Shown one piece after another: positions 27,306 to 36,256 of a stretch of 64,000 nt of DNA (within the stretch, counting starts at the first letter, position 1; each line of letters opens with the position of its first letter). The translations under genes and the position numbers were made by a program. The DNA lies in assembly GCF_000614975.1 (NCBI RefSeq), contig NZ_BALM01000009.1, positions 78,888 through 142,887 on the forward strand, given 5' to 3'. The stretch comes from Shewanella marina JCM 15074 (GTDB lineage Bacteria > Pseudomonadota > Gammaproteobacteria > Enterobacterales > Shewanellaceae). Under the pieces are notes generated by a model. It was not told the origin of the DNA and made no database searches. It worked only from the letters and a program-made list of their open reading frames with translations.

Positions 27306-27869
27306 GTGAGTAGTCGGCGTGAGCAAAAGCAGCGTGAAGCAATAGATAAGACCATTGAACTGTGTTCATTATATGGTTTTCACGGGACCAGTATTGACCG
27401 TATTACGCTAGCTACAGGTCTATCTAAAGCAACAATATATAAATATTTTTCATCAAAAGAGCAGCTCATTGCCCTCGCGTTGACTCAATATAGTCAGCAA
27501 GCGATTATGCAGTTTAATTTGCTGATGGATAATCAAGAGATGAGTTTTGAGCAACGCTTAGATGGACGTTTTGATAGTTTAATGAGTTTGCTTGAAAATG
27601 ATTGTTTTCAAGGCTGTTTCTTCCAATTAGCTTACAGTGAATATTGTCATACTGAACCTAACATTGCCAATATCTGTGTTGACTATAAACAACAGCGAGT
27701 ACAACGTCTTTGTTATTATTTAAATCAGCAAGGTATCGATGATGCGCAGCATAAAGCTGAATTAGCCGAGTTAATTATTAATGGGCTACTGTCATCATTA
27801 CACCTTACTGGTGATCCTCGCTTAATTGAGTCGGCGAAAGCGTTATATAAACAAGTGATATTAAATTAA
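27306..27869 (+). CDS. TetR/AcrR family transcriptional regulator
   Basis: A 187-residue regulator with the TetR helix-turn-helix at residues 10-55: IELCSLYGFHGTSIDRI, ATGLSKATIYKYFSSKEQL. The C-terminal ligand domain has CFQGCFFQLAYSEYC, resembling electrophile- or aldehyde-sensing TetR proteins such as NemR/AcuR types with reactive Cys, though this is only a resemblance. The GTG start follows AGGGAG. Two palindromes upstream are its likely binding sites, controlling itself and DUF417. Its last bases overlap the end of the converging AraC gene. Confidence 0.9.
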   Translation: MSSRREQKQREAIDKTIELCSLYGFHGTSIDRITLATGLSKATIYKYFSSKEQLIALALTQYSQQAIMQFNLLMDNQEMSFEQRLDGRFDSLMSLLENDCFQGCFFQLAYSEYCHTEPNIANICVDYKQQRVQRLCYYLNQQGIDDAQHKAELAELIINGLLSSLHLTGDPRLIESAKALYKQVILN

Positions 27870-28654
27870 AGCGTATGTTGGTATTGCTTGGGTGTCAGTC
27901 CAAATTGTTGCTTAAAGCGGGCGCTAAAACGGCTTTCAGATTGATAACCACAAGCAAGTGCCAAACTTAATTGTGAGTGATCGTGGGGATTGGCCTGTGA
28001 TTGTTGCATGAGTCCTAATGCATAACTCATGCGAATTTCAGCCAATATATCTCTAAAGCTGCAATTTTCAGCGGCGAGTTTCCGAATTAAAGTGGCGCGG
28101 CTCATATTAAAATGTGCGGCGACAATATCTAATTTATGATCGGCACCAGGATTCATCGCCAAATAACGACTCATTTTGTCACGTAAGCTATCAATCGCCG
28201 ATGGAAATAATAGTCTTAATGCATCTTGCTGTTTTAACTCACTATAAAAAGCCATTAATAATTGCTTTTGAGTGTTATAGCCCAGTGATTGTTGACGCAT
28301 CTCATCGAGCATATTAAAACACCAGCGCAGTTTGTCTGTGGTATTTATTTGTGGCGAGCTATGTAGTTTGTCATGTTCACTTTCTGCGAGCCATTCCATC
28401 GGTGGCGGCACTAATAAACTCATCGCTCTTGAGTGAAAACTCTGTTGCAGAGGTTGATTGATAAAGGTTAAGTATTGATTGGCTGGCGCAATTAACCAAT
28501 GCTGAGCATCAATTTTAAGTTGCTGTTCATGCCACCATAACTGTTTATAACCTTTATCAACCCAGATAATAGTGGGAGCGTGCAGCAGTACGTTGCGCAT
28601 AGTTTGTGGCTTAGCCGCATTAAAATGCCCAATTTGGATAACTGACTGACTCAT
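27866..28654 (-). CDS. AraC family transcriptional regulator
   Basis: A 262-residue regulator. Residues 1-150 form an AraC-type ligand domain with MRNVLLHAPTIIWVDKG; the C-terminal 100 residues carry the double helix-turn-helix: LDIVAAHFNMSRATLIRKLA and LACGYQSESRFSARFKQQFG. It lies 18 bases behind the YbhB-like gene on the same strand, so the two are probably one operon. The effector is unknown. Confidence 0.9.
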   Translation of the reverse strand: MSQSVIQIGHFNAAKPQTMRNVLLHAPTIIWVDKGYKQLWWHEQQLKIDAQHWLIAPANQYLTFINQPLQQSFHSRAMSLLVPPPMEWLAESEHDKLHSSPQINTTDKLRWCFNMLDEMRQQSLGYNTQKQLLMAFYSELKQQDALRLLFPSAIDSLRDKMSRYLAMNPGADHKLDIVAAHFNMSRATLIRKLAAENCSFRDILAEIRMSYALGLMQQSQANPHDHSQLSLALACGYQSESRFSARFKQQFGLTPKQYQHTL

Positions 28655-28672
28655 ATTGCTCCCTTAAAAATA

Positions 28673-29205
28673 TTATTTATTAACGTAAGTTGCGGTTAAA
28701 CGGGCATGTGCTAAAGATTTTGCATTTAGCATATAGCCGACTAATGCTTGCGAAGCATTTGCTGGAATGGCGAGCTTAGCATCAGGTAATGCCCATACCG
28801 TAAATTGATAACGGTGCATTTTGCCATTTGCAGGAGGACATACACCACCAAAACCTTTTACCCCATAATCGTTAGTTAACTCTGTTGCACCTTTAATATG
28901 GCCAGATTGATCACGGCTTAATGTATGGGTTGTCGCTGGAATATTAATGACTTGCCAATGCCACCAACCGCTGCCCGCTGTCGGAGCGTCAGGATCAAAT
29001 GCCGTAATTGCAAAACTCTTCGTCCTTTCGGCGCGCCACTCCAATTTAATTGTGGTGATTGATTGTCTCCAGTACAACCAAAGCCATTATAGGCATAGGT
29101 GCTTGCCATTAATTGACCTTCGTGAATATCATGACTGGTTAATGTCATTGCTGAGCTGGTAAAAGAAACAAATGCCAGTAGTGGTAACAGTAGTTTTGCT
29201 TTCAT
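28673..29205 (-). CDS. YbhB/YbcL family Raf kinase inhibitor-like protein, frameshifted
   Basis: A secreted phosphatidylethanolamine-binding-like protein of about 177 residues once one base is restored. The N-terminal part has a signal peptide (LLLPLLAFVSFTSSAMTL) and SPQLNWSGAPKG; the C-terminal part continues TKSFAITAFDPDAPTAGSGW, HWQVINIPAT and GVKGFGGVCPP in the next frame. A missing C in CC near 29024 (plus strand) accounts for the break, giving GAPKGTKSFAIT. The biological role of bacterial YbhB proteins is poorly known. Confidence 0.85.
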
Positions 29206-29507
29206 GGTTTTATCCTCATCATCAAGTATGCAGCTAGTGTAGAGAAGATGAATACTGTTTTTACACCAATAAGTATCGTATGTTCATTATAAATAGTTAT
29301 TTTGATACTTTTAGTATGTTTGTAAAAATTAATATGTCGCTAATCAATAAAAAAATAATGATTCAAAATATGATAAATTACTAATTTAGCTTTTAAAATC
29401 AGTCGATTAGAACAATCTATAAAATTGTTTACAGTTAAATTTACAAAGCGGTTAATAATCTGGCAGGTAATTACACTAACGCAGCAAAGCAATAAGGGAT
29501 AACGAAA
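29206..29507. other. Divergent promoter region between ybhB-like gene and sodC
   Basis: About 300 very AT-rich bases with no gene. It must hold the promoters of the two diverging genes. I see no clear operator. Confidence 0.4.
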
Positions 29508-30026
29508 ATGAAAAAATCGCTTTTAGTATGTGCAATGTCTTTAGGACTTATGGGGCAGGCTGTTGCTGCGCAATCTCTTAAGGTTGATATGACTGATTTA
29601 TCAAGTGGTCAATCAGTAGGTGAAATCACTATTACAGCGAATCAATACGGCACTGTATTTAGCCCTGAGTTATCGGGGTTAGCGCCGGGGTTACATGGTT
29701 TTCATGTACATCAAAATCCAAGTTGTGCGCCACTTGAAAAAGACGGTAAAGTGATTGTTGGCGGTGCAGCAGGTGGTCATTATGATCCAACTAAAGCGGG
29801 TAAGCATGGTTATCCTTGGGGTAACGACAACCATAAAGGCGATTTACCTGCATTATATGTCAACCAGCACGGTATGGCTGATAACCCTGTTTTATCACCA
29901 CGTTTAACCATTGACGAGTTAAAAGGCCGTTCGTTGATGATCCATGTTGGCGGAGATAACCATTCAGATCACCCTATGGCATTAGGCGGTGGTGGTGCTC
30001 GTATGGTGTGTGGTGTGATTAAATAA
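29508..30026 (+). CDS. sodC: Superoxide dismutase [Cu-Zn], periplasmic
   Basis: A 172-residue SodC with a signal peptide ([17 protein letters not shown]). Copper and zinc ligands are visible: [24 protein letters not shown] and a later H in [14 protein letters not shown]; the disulfide Cys pair is NPSC and RMVCGVIK. It dismutates superoxide in the periplasm. AGGGAT precedes the ATG, and a terminator follows closely. Confidence 0.95.
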   Translation: MKKSLLVCAMSLGLMGQAVAAQSLKVDMTDLSSGQSVGEITITANQYGTVFSPELSGLAPGLHGFHVHQNPSCAPLEKDGKVIVGGAAGGHYDPTKAGKHGYPWGNDNHKGDLPALYVNQHGMADNPVLSPRLTIDELKGRSLMIHVGGDNHSDHPMALGGGGARMVCGVIK

Positions 30027-30045
30027 TTTTATCTAAATTAAACAA

Positions 30046-30073
30046 GAGGCAGCTAAATTAGCTGCCTTTTTTG
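30046..30073 (+). terminator. Terminator after sodC
   Basis: GGCAGCTAA pairs with TTAGCTGCC, followed by six T residues. Confidence 0.9.
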
Positions 30074-30185
30074 TACCTTACAAAAATGTAAACTAGCGGC
30101 AAAGTTACTGACAGCTTCTCTAGTTATGATGGCCTCATTGAATAGGGGCTCAGCTTGAGTACCTTATAATTTGAGGATAATCATC

Positions 30186-30692
30186 ATGAATACATTTTTT
30201 AAATCTAGTTTAGCCATTGCCATCGTTTCAGCAACCCTAGCAACCGCACCAGCCTTTGCCGATGATCAACCTATGACCTTAGCTACGATTAATCAAGCGA
30301 AAGTGAGCCTAACCGATGCCATTAATCGTGCTGAGCAAGCCACTAAAGCAACAGCAATTAGCGCTGAATTCGAGCAAGGTTATATGAGCAATCAATATGA
30401 AATTAAGTTAATAAGTGCTAATGGTATCGAACTTGAGCGCTATATTAATACTCAAACAGGTGAGGTTACAGCCCCTACTTTTGCAGATAATGATTATGAT
30501 CGTGAGGATCAGCAAATTGTTGCAGCATTAAATAGTGGTAAAGTGCAAACCTTAGTGGCGGCAATTAAGCAAACAGAGGCCGAGTTTAACAGCAAGGTTT
30601 ATGACATTGAGCTTGATATGCACCACGGCAAAATTGGTTATGAAGCAAAGGGGTTAACAGCCAACGGCCGTTATCTTGAAACCCGCTTTTAG
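30186..30692 (+). CDS. PepSY domain-containing periplasmic protein
   Basis: A 168-residue protein with a signal peptide (SSLAIAIVSATLATAPAFA) and one or two PepSY-like repeats: AINRAEQATKATAISAEFEQ, YEIKLISANGIELERYINTQ and GEVTAP, then a second half AIKQTEAEFNSKVYDIELDM. The ATG at 30186 follows GAGGAT; an in-frame upstream start lacks support. It heads a run with a small membrane protein and a two-component system. PepSY proteins beside OmpR/histidine kinase pairs are common in Shewanella; sensing of metal or envelope stress is a guess. Confidence 0.82.
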   Translation: MNTFFKSSLAIAIVSATLATAPAFADDQPMTLATINQAKVSLTDAINRAEQATKATAISAEFEQGYMSNQYEIKLISANGIELERYINTQTGEVTAPTFADNDYDREDQQIVAALNSGKVQTLVAAIKQTEAEFNSKVYDIELDMHHGKIGYEAKGLTANGRYLETRF

Positions 30693-30761
30693 CACAAATT
30701 TATAACTGTTAGACCAATCACATACTGAGTGTGATTGGATTAAACCTTAAGAGAGGTTGTG

Positions 30762-31001
30762 ATGAAACTACCGAGTAAGCAACAAGCAACATCGTTTTTG
30801 ATTGGTGCGATTGAGTTAACTACTATGCTATTGAGCATTAGTTTCTTCTTTATTTTAGGCCTAATTAGCTTAGGTGGTTGTGTGTTGATGGGAGCGATTG
30901 CGCGCACTTTGCATTGGTTAGAAACTAAAGCAAAAAAGCCACAACAAGCAGTAAAAGCAGTTAATCCGCTTGACCGTCATCATGTAATCACTCCACTATG
31001 A
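30762..31001 (+). CDS. Small membrane protein
   Basis: A 79-residue protein with a single long hydrophobic stretch (LTTMLLSISFFFILGLISLG, about residues 20-50) and a basic tail. AGAGAGG lies 5 bases before the ATG. It sits between the PepSY gene and the response regulator on the same strand with short gaps. I recognise no family; a role with the neighbouring sensor kinase is possible. Confidence 0.65.
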   Translation: MKLPSKQQATSFLIGAIELTTMLLSISFFFILGLISLGGCVLMGAIARTLHWLETKAKKPQQAVKAVNPLDRHHVITPL

Positions 31002-31034
31002 CCGCTTAAGTTATCGTGATTAATAAGATTATTT

Positions 31035-31733
31035 ATGCAGATATTATTAGTAGAAGATGACCAGAGCTTAAGTCAGTATATTGAAAAAGGCTTAACTGAG
31101 TCTGGTCATAAGGTGGAAGTGTGCGATAACGGCAAGTTTGCCTTAGCCTTAATTATGGCAACTCAATATGATGTTGCCATTGTTGATCGCATGCTGCCAG
31201 GGCTTGATGGCTTATCATTAGTTAAAGCGATGCGAGCGGCGCAAGTGGCTACGCCTGTGTTGTTTTTAACCGCCTTAGGTGGTGTAGATGATCGTGTTGA
31301 AGGATTAGAAGCAGGTGGTGATGACTATCTGACTAAGCCTTTTGCCTTTGTTGAATTATTAGCACGGGTGACGGCATTATCTCGTCGTAATAGCCATGTG
31401 CAAATGGCGGCTAACACTGTGATGGAATTTGCAGATATAAAGCTGGATATGACCCAACATACCGTGAGTCGACAAGGTCAATATCTAGATTTACAGCCGA
31501 AAGAATATCGAATTTTAGAACTGTTTATGCGACATCCAGGCAAAGTCATTACCCGTACTATGTTGCTTGAGCATGTGTGGGATATCCATTTTGATCCACA
31601 AACCAGTGTGGTAGAAACTCACATTAGTCGTTTACGTAATAAACTTGAAAAACCTTTTAGTGATAGCCTGATTCAAACCGTGCGCGGGGCAGGTTATAAA
31701 CTGGAGTTACGCCCTCTAAAAACGCAGGAGTAA
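31035..31733 (+). CDS. Two-component response regulator, OmpR family
   Basis: A 232-residue regulator. The receiver domain has acidic pocket LVEDD, phospho-acceptor D in AIVDRMLPGLDG, T in VLFLTAL and K in DDYLTKPFAF. The C-terminal winged helix has LQPKEYRILELFMRHPGKVI and SVVETHISRLRNKL. Similar to the CusR/QseB-like group. Its stop is 3 bases before the kinase ATG, so they are cotranscribed. Confidence 0.93.
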   Translation: MQILLVEDDQSLSQYIEKGLTESGHKVEVCDNGKFALALIMATQYDVAIVDRMLPGLDGLSLVKAMRAAQVATPVLFLTALGGVDDRVEGLEAGGDDYLTKPFAFVELLARVTALSRRNSHVQMAANTVMEFADIKLDMTQHTVSRQGQYLDLQPKEYRILELFMRHPGKVITRTMLLEHVWDIHFDPQTSVVETHISRLRNKLEKPFSDSLIQTVRGAGYKLELRPLKTQE

Positions 31734-31736
31734 TTG

Positions 31737-32951
31737 ATGCGTACTACTGCTTCCCGCTTTATTCAACAATTAAATATCGCTAGATTTATGCCGTCGTGGT
31801 TACGAAGCTCCGCTATTCAGCAAGGGATTATGCTGGTGGCGATTTTTTTAAGTAGCTTAGTGCTAATGGCGATGTTGACCTATGCCTATGTTGATCATCA
31901 ACTTGATGATATGGAACATGATATTACCGAGCAGTCGAAAACCAGTTTGCAGGTTGGGCAGCAGGGCTATGTTGATGGCGATGATATTATTGATAGCGAT
32001 GAGATGCTAACAGTATTGTCTACTGGTTTTGGTATTGCTGGCGTCTTAGTGTCCATTATTATTGGCTTGATTATGGCCGCCATTAGCCGCCGTAGTCAGC
32101 TTAAAATTGCACGTATTGAGCAAGTATTGATTAGCGCAGCTGAAGGCGATTTAAGTGTGCGCACTGGGGTTAAATATGGACATAATGATTTAACTCGAAT
32201 TGCCCGGTCAGTGGATGACATGCTGGATCGATTACAGGCGACTGTTGCGGCAATGGGGGATATTTCGGCCAATATTGCTCATGAGTTAAAAACGCCGATT
32301 AGCCGCTTACGCCATAACTTAATTCAACTTGATGAGCACTTGAATGAACAAGCTGTAGCAGATGAGATGATGCAACAGCAGTTGGATAAAGCGTTGCGAG
32401 ACTCACAACGGATCACCGATACTTTTGATGCCTTATTACGCATCTCACAAATTGAATCAGGTGCCCGCAGAAGTCGTTTTACCCAAGTTGATATTAATCA
32501 GATCTTAGCCTTAGTTGATGATATTTATGTGGATGTGGCTGAAGATGCACAAATGACGTTAACTATCTCGCCACTGACAGCGCAGCCATTGAATGTGTTA
32601 GGCGATAAAGAATTATTAACTCAATTACTGATTAATTTGGTTGAAAATGCCATTCGTTATTGTCCGCTACAGGCACAAATAATGCTGCAGGCCAAAATGG
32701 TGCGACTTGAACAACAAACAATTGTTCGTATTCGATTAGATGATAATGGTCCCGGTATTGCTAAAGAGCATATTGAGCGAGTATTCGAACGTTTATATCG
32801 AGTAGATAAAAGTCGTACTGATGGAGGTTTAGGCTTGGGCTTATCACTTGCAAAAGCGGTTGTTCAACTGCACCACGGACATATTCGCTTGTATGACAAT
32901 ATGCCCGGCCTTGGTGTTGAAATTGATATCCCTATTTGTGAACGCGGATAG
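31737..32951 (+). CDS. Sensor histidine kinase
   Basis: A 404-residue inner membrane kinase paired with the preceding regulator. Two membrane helices (about residues 28-52 and 95-118) enclose a short periplasmic loop of about 45 residues rich in Asp and Glu (DGDDIIDSDEM). A HAMP segment follows, then the H-box SANIAHELKTPISRLRHNL, N-box NLVENAIRYCP, G-boxes DDNGPGIAKEHIERVFERLY and GGLGLGLSLAKAVV. The acidic loop might bind cations. The ATG at 31737 follows GCAGGAG. Confidence 0.92.
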   Translation: MRTTASRFIQQLNIARFMPSWLRSSAIQQGIMLVAIFLSSLVLMAMLTYAYVDHQLDDMEHDITEQSKTSLQVGQQGYVDGDDIIDSDEMLTVLSTGFGIAGVLVSIIIGLIMAAISRRSQLKIARIEQVLISAAEGDLSVRTGVKYGHNDLTRIARSVDDMLDRLQATVAAMGDISANIAHELKTPISRLRHNLIQLDEHLNEQAVADEMMQQQLDKALRDSQRITDTFDALLRISQIESGARRSRFTQVDINQILALVDDIYVDVAEDAQMTLTISPLTAQPLNVLGDKELLTQLLINLVENAIRYCPLQAQIMLQAKMVRLEQQTIVRIRLDDNGPGIAKEHIERVFERLYRVDKSRTDGGLGLGLSLAKAVVQLHHGHIRLYDNMPGLGVEIDIPICERG

Positions 32952-32988
32952 AGAAAATCAAGTTGTCTGTTCATTTCATTAGCTTAGG

Positions 32989-33019
32989 ATATGCGCTGTA
33001 AGATAAATACAGCGCATAT
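32989..33019 (+). terminator. 12-bp hairpin downstream of the sensor kinase
   Basis: ATATGCGCTGTA pairs with TACAGCGCATAT around AGATAAA. There is no long T run, so it is a weak terminator or a 3' stabiliser. Confidence 0.45.
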
Positions 33020-33182
33020 TGTCAGTATTACGCCTGCCTTAAATACTCATCTCTTATTGAATAGTTTTATTAGTTTTTAGTTTTCAAATATTTAGTCTAA
33101 GTATTGGATTTGGTATCTGCGTGATTGGCTATTTTTAGCAATTAAGTATTTAGCGTTTTAGGTGCAATACAATCAATATCTG

Positions 33183-33224
33183 TTTATTTGTCTTTTACTT
33201 ATGGGTAAGTAAAAGACAAATAAA
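33183..33224 (+). repeat. Perfect 19-bp hairpin at the ribosome site of the next gene
   Basis: The arm 33183-33201 is the exact reverse complement of 33206-33224, with loop TGGG. The right arm ends at the AAAGAG ribosome site (33222-33227) only eight bases before the ATG at 33233. In RNA this AT-rich stem would partly cover the site. A translational switch, for example heat-opened, or a strong operator in DNA are both possible. Confidence 0.7.
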
Positions 33225-33232
33225 GAGTTGTT

Positions 33233-34537
33233 ATGAAGACTTGTTTAAGCATCATCATATTACTGAGTTTATTAATCTTAAATGGCTGTGATGGTGATGA
33301 AAATGGTATGAATCGCGCAGTGGTTGCTGAATTAATACCTAGCAGATTAACCGCTGAATTTGTCAAAACAGCGGTAAGTTGTGGGTATGAGCAAGCTAAT
33401 ACTGATGCAGTCATTATTGAACATGCGGCAGATGGTAGCATGGCCCAAATTCATCATGTTGATGGTCAAGGTAAGATAGATATTGTATGGCCTGATAATC
33501 AACGCCACCTTACGGTTATCGAAGATCCAAATCAGCTCGAACTGCAAAGTCATCTCTATTTAGCTGCTGGCGATTTTGGTAAATTCCGCTTATACCAATA
33601 TTCGTTAGATGAGTTTTGCCATTGCCGTTCAATGCGCTTTGACCTTAGTCAAATTAAGCAAGATTACCCTAATCATGTTATCACTATTGCGGGTAGTGAA
33701 AGCGGCGCAGATGTCGTTGAGCATACTGTATGTGGGACTCGTGATACTGATTTACCTATGCTTGATATCACCTTATTTAGTGAGTCTGGTGATCCATCTT
33801 TTGCTGCTTTATTAAATCCCTACCATTATGGGGCATTAACTCAAACCACAGTATTACCCAGTACAATTTTTGAGGGCGAAACACAGCAAGGGGTGGAGCT
33901 TGATATCCCTCTTAAGAGTGAATTTCTTCAATATGTACGTAGTTATGCCAATACCATATATGGTCCTTTACAGCTAAGTCACTTTGAGCAACCCCGTGTC
34001 GTGATCTTTCCGTTATTACATGTCGATAATCGAGTACGAATGGCAATAGCCAAAATCCATGACGATGATGTTTGGGGGAGATTGTTGCAATATCAAGTTC
34101 AGGAATTAAGTGTTGATGTTAATAGTTCAATCGAGTTGGATGACTTTTCATATGACAATACGATATTTACTGAAGCAATACTGGCATTTTGGCAGCAGTT
34201 AGATAATGGCGTTAATGAGTATGATTTTAAATCAATAGCGAATGGTCGCAATGTACTTCAGGTCACTCGAGGGGCTAATGATTATTTTTGGCACATATAT
34301 GCTCCCGTAACTGGCACATTTGTTGAATTAACCTTGCATGAAAGTATCAATAACCAGATTAGGTTATATCCTTTTGTTTCTCTGTCTAGTGCCATATTCG
34401 GTCATCAACAAGAGGGTGGCATTGATGAGTATCGGCGTCAACTAGCACTGGAATCTAGATTGGTACACGCTAAGCGCAGTGAATATTTTGCACCTTATCG
34501 CTTGGAACAACTTTCTATAATAGGTGCGGCTAATTAA
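33233..34537 (+). CDS. Hypothetical lipoprotein, paralogue of the one at 49223
   Basis: A 434-residue lipoprotein (signal LSIIILLSLLILNGC). The first half aligns by eye with the protein at 49223-50641: LTAEFVKTAVSC against ITASFMKTINKC, AAGDFGKFRLY against PAGDLGKFVSY, FCHCRSMRFDLSQIK against QCTCRNVKLDFTDVK, and a later HTVC against HEIC. Four Cys are thus conserved beyond the lipid-anchored one. The second halves are less alike. I do not recognise the family. It stands alone, with a striking hairpin over its ribosome site. Confidence 0.72.
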   Translation: MKTCLSIIILLSLLILNGCDGDENGMNRAVVAELIPSRLTAEFVKTAVSCGYEQANTDAVIIEHAADGSMAQIHHVDGQGKIDIVWPDNQRHLTVIEDPNQLELQSHLYLAAGDFGKFRLYQYSLDEFCHCRSMRFDLSQIKQDYPNHVITIAGSESGADVVEHTVCGTRDTDLPMLDITLFSESGDPSFAALLNPYHYGALTQTTVLPSTIFEGETQQGVELDIPLKSEFLQYVRSYANTIYGPLQLSHFEQPRVVIFPLLHVDNRVRMAIAKIHDDDVWGRLLQYQVQELSVDVNSSIELDDFSYDNTIFTEAILAFWQQLDNGVNEYDFKSIANGRNVLQVTRGANDYFWHIYAPVTGTFVELTLHESINNQIRLYPFVSLSSAIFGHQQEGGIDEYRRQLALESRLVHAKRSEYFAPYRLEQLSIIGAAN

Positions 34538-34740
34538 TGACTGATTTATATCTGGTAAATATGATTTATTTTAGTGTTTTATCGATGAATAGTTATAAAA
34601 ATAAGCATTAAACATTATTAGAATTGATAAGTTTTAAAATAAGCATTAGATAAGTGTCACTTCAAATTAGTGCATTTTAGTCTCTTTATACTGTAGCGCT
34701 ATACATAGTTACCGACTCAAACATGGAAGAGATACCTCAT

Positions 34741-35208
34741 ATGAATAACAAACTAATCAATGCATTCATCTTATCAACATCATTAGCTATTTCTGCTGGC
34801 GCACAAGCATATAACGCGGAATTAGCGAATAGTTACCAGACATTATTTACCCAAGTTAAAGGCGGCGCTGCGGGTAAACATATTGGGTTAATGCCGGTAT
34901 CAGCGTTTATTAATGATGTAAAAGCAGGTAAAGATATGGTGGCGATTGATATTCGTACTCCTGCGGAAATGGATGTATTCGGCTTAACGCTGCCGCATAG
35001 CATGAGCATTGCAGCAGATCAGATATTTATCAAAGAGAATCTTGCTAAAATCCCGAAAGATAAGCCAGTTGTGATTGTATGTAAGTCAGGCGCACGTGCT
35101 ACCGCAATTGGTACTGGTTTACGTCATATTGGCTTTACTAACGTTAAAATTTTAAAAGGTGGCATGAAAAGCCTAAGTGCTTACATGGGACCGAAAGAGA
35201 TTAACTAA
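34741..35208 (+). CDS. Periplasmic rhodanese-like protein
   Basis: A 155-residue single-domain rhodanese with a signal peptide (AFILSTSLAISAGAQA). The domain has MVAIDIRTPAEMDVFG and the active-site loop VIVCKSGARATAIG with the sulfur-carrying Cys. Single-domain exported rhodaneses move sulfane sulfur or have sensing roles; the substrate is unknown. The ATG at 34741 gives the signal peptide; an earlier in-frame start at 34723 adds six residues without support. It ends at a terminator, so it is not cotranscribed with the following sulfurtransferase. Confidence 0.87.
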   Translation: MNNKLINAFILSTSLAISAGAQAYNAELANSYQTLFTQVKGGAAGKHIGLMPVSAFINDVKAGKDMVAIDIRTPAEMDVFGLTLPHSMSIAADQIFIKENLAKIPKDKPVVIVCKSGARATAIGTGLRHIGFTNVKILKGGMKSLSAYMGPKEIN

Positions 35209-35228
35209 TACTTGCAATAGTTTGTCTT

Positions 35229-35253
35229 AAGCCACTCATGTAGTGGCTTTTTT
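35229..35253 (+). terminator. Terminator after the periplasmic rhodanese
   Basis: AAGCCACT pairs with AGTGGCTT around CATGT, followed by T residues. Confidence 0.85.
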
Positions 35254-35343
35254 GTTTTTAACTGAATAAGAAAAATAGGGCATAGTAAAAAATAAACAGA
35301 GGTTTATACTGACAAACAGTTATCAACCAGTGAGAATATTATC

Positions 35344-36174
35344 ATGTCATCCCCATTAGTCGATTGTGTTTGGTTAGCTGAACATTTAAATGATCAAAAC
35401 TTAGTTATTCTAGATGCCAGTATGGAACATGTGGTGGCTAAAGAACCGCTAGTCTATGAACATTTTTGTTGCATCCCTAATGCGATAGCATGTGATATTG
35501 AACAGGTGTTTGTTGATAAAAATTCAGCACAAGTACATACCATGCCGACGGCTGAGCAGTTTACTCAAGCAGCGCAGCAATTGGGCATCAATCAAGATAC
35601 GGTTGTGGTGATTTATGATAACCAAGGGGTTTATAGCGCGCCGCGAGCTTGGTGGATGTTTAAAGTGATGGGCTTTGATAAAGTCTATCTATTAGATGGT
35701 GGTTTACCACAGTGGCAGGCTCAAGGTTATACGGTATCTGAGCAATATGGCATTGCTAAAACTGGTTATGTCATCGCTGATAGGCAAGTTGAGTGTATAA
35801 AAGATGCAACTCAAGTACTTGCTAGTATTGATGATGCAAAGGTGCAAATTATTGATGCAAGAGGTCCCACTAGATTTGATGGCAGCGCACCAGAACCAAG
35901 AGCGAGAATGCGTTCAGGCCATATTCCAAATTCGATTAATTTGCCTTTTATGCAAGTATTAAGTGGTGATTGCTATTTAAGTGGCACTGAACTACAAGCC
36001 TTATTTGGCAGCCGTGATATCGATTTGAATAAACAACTGATCTTTAGCTGTGGTTCGGGTATTACGGCTTGTATTATTTTATTGGCGGCAGTTATTGCAG
36101 GAGCTAAAAAGATTAGCTTATATGATGGTTCATGGGCTGAATGGGGCGCCGATCCAAAGTGGCCCATTGCTTGA
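35344..36174 (+). CDS. sseA: Sulfurtransferase, two rhodanese domains (SseA-like)
   Basis: A 276-residue cytoplasmic sulfurtransferase with tandem rhodanese domains. The N-terminal domain has VVVIYDNQGVYSAPRAWWMF and an inactive loop; the C-terminal one has the active Cys in FSCGSGITACI, the CGSGxTA loop of 3-mercaptopyruvate sulfurtransferases. SGHIPNSINLPF is the usual second-domain signature. It should transfer sulfur from 3-mercaptopyruvate to thiols or cyanide. SseA is the best match, but thiosulfate specificity cannot be excluded. Confidence 0.88.
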   Translation: MSSPLVDCVWLAEHLNDQNLVILDASMEHVVAKEPLVYEHFCCIPNAIACDIEQVFVDKNSAQVHTMPTAEQFTQAAQQLGINQDTVVVIYDNQGVYSAPRAWWMFKVMGFDKVYLLDGGLPQWQAQGYTVSEQYGIAKTGYVIADRQVECIKDATQVLASIDDAKVQIIDARGPTRFDGSAPEPRARMRSGHIPNSINLPFMQVLSGDCYLSGTELQALFGSRDIDLNKQLIFSCGSGITACIILLAAVIAGAKKISLYDGSWAEWGADPKWPIA

Positions 36175-36193
36175 GAGCGGATAGTTAATGGCT

Positions 36194-36232
36194 AAATACA
36201 ACAAAGGCTGCAATGCAGCCTTTGTTGTATTT
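36194..36232. terminator. Bidirectional terminator, 18-bp stem
   Basis: The arms 36194-36211 and 36215-36232 are perfect reverse complements around AAT, with A and T runs at the ends, between the converging sulfurtransferase and ybaK genes. Confidence 0.92.
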
Positions 36233-36256
36233 GCAGCGTGAGCTTTGAGTATGGAT

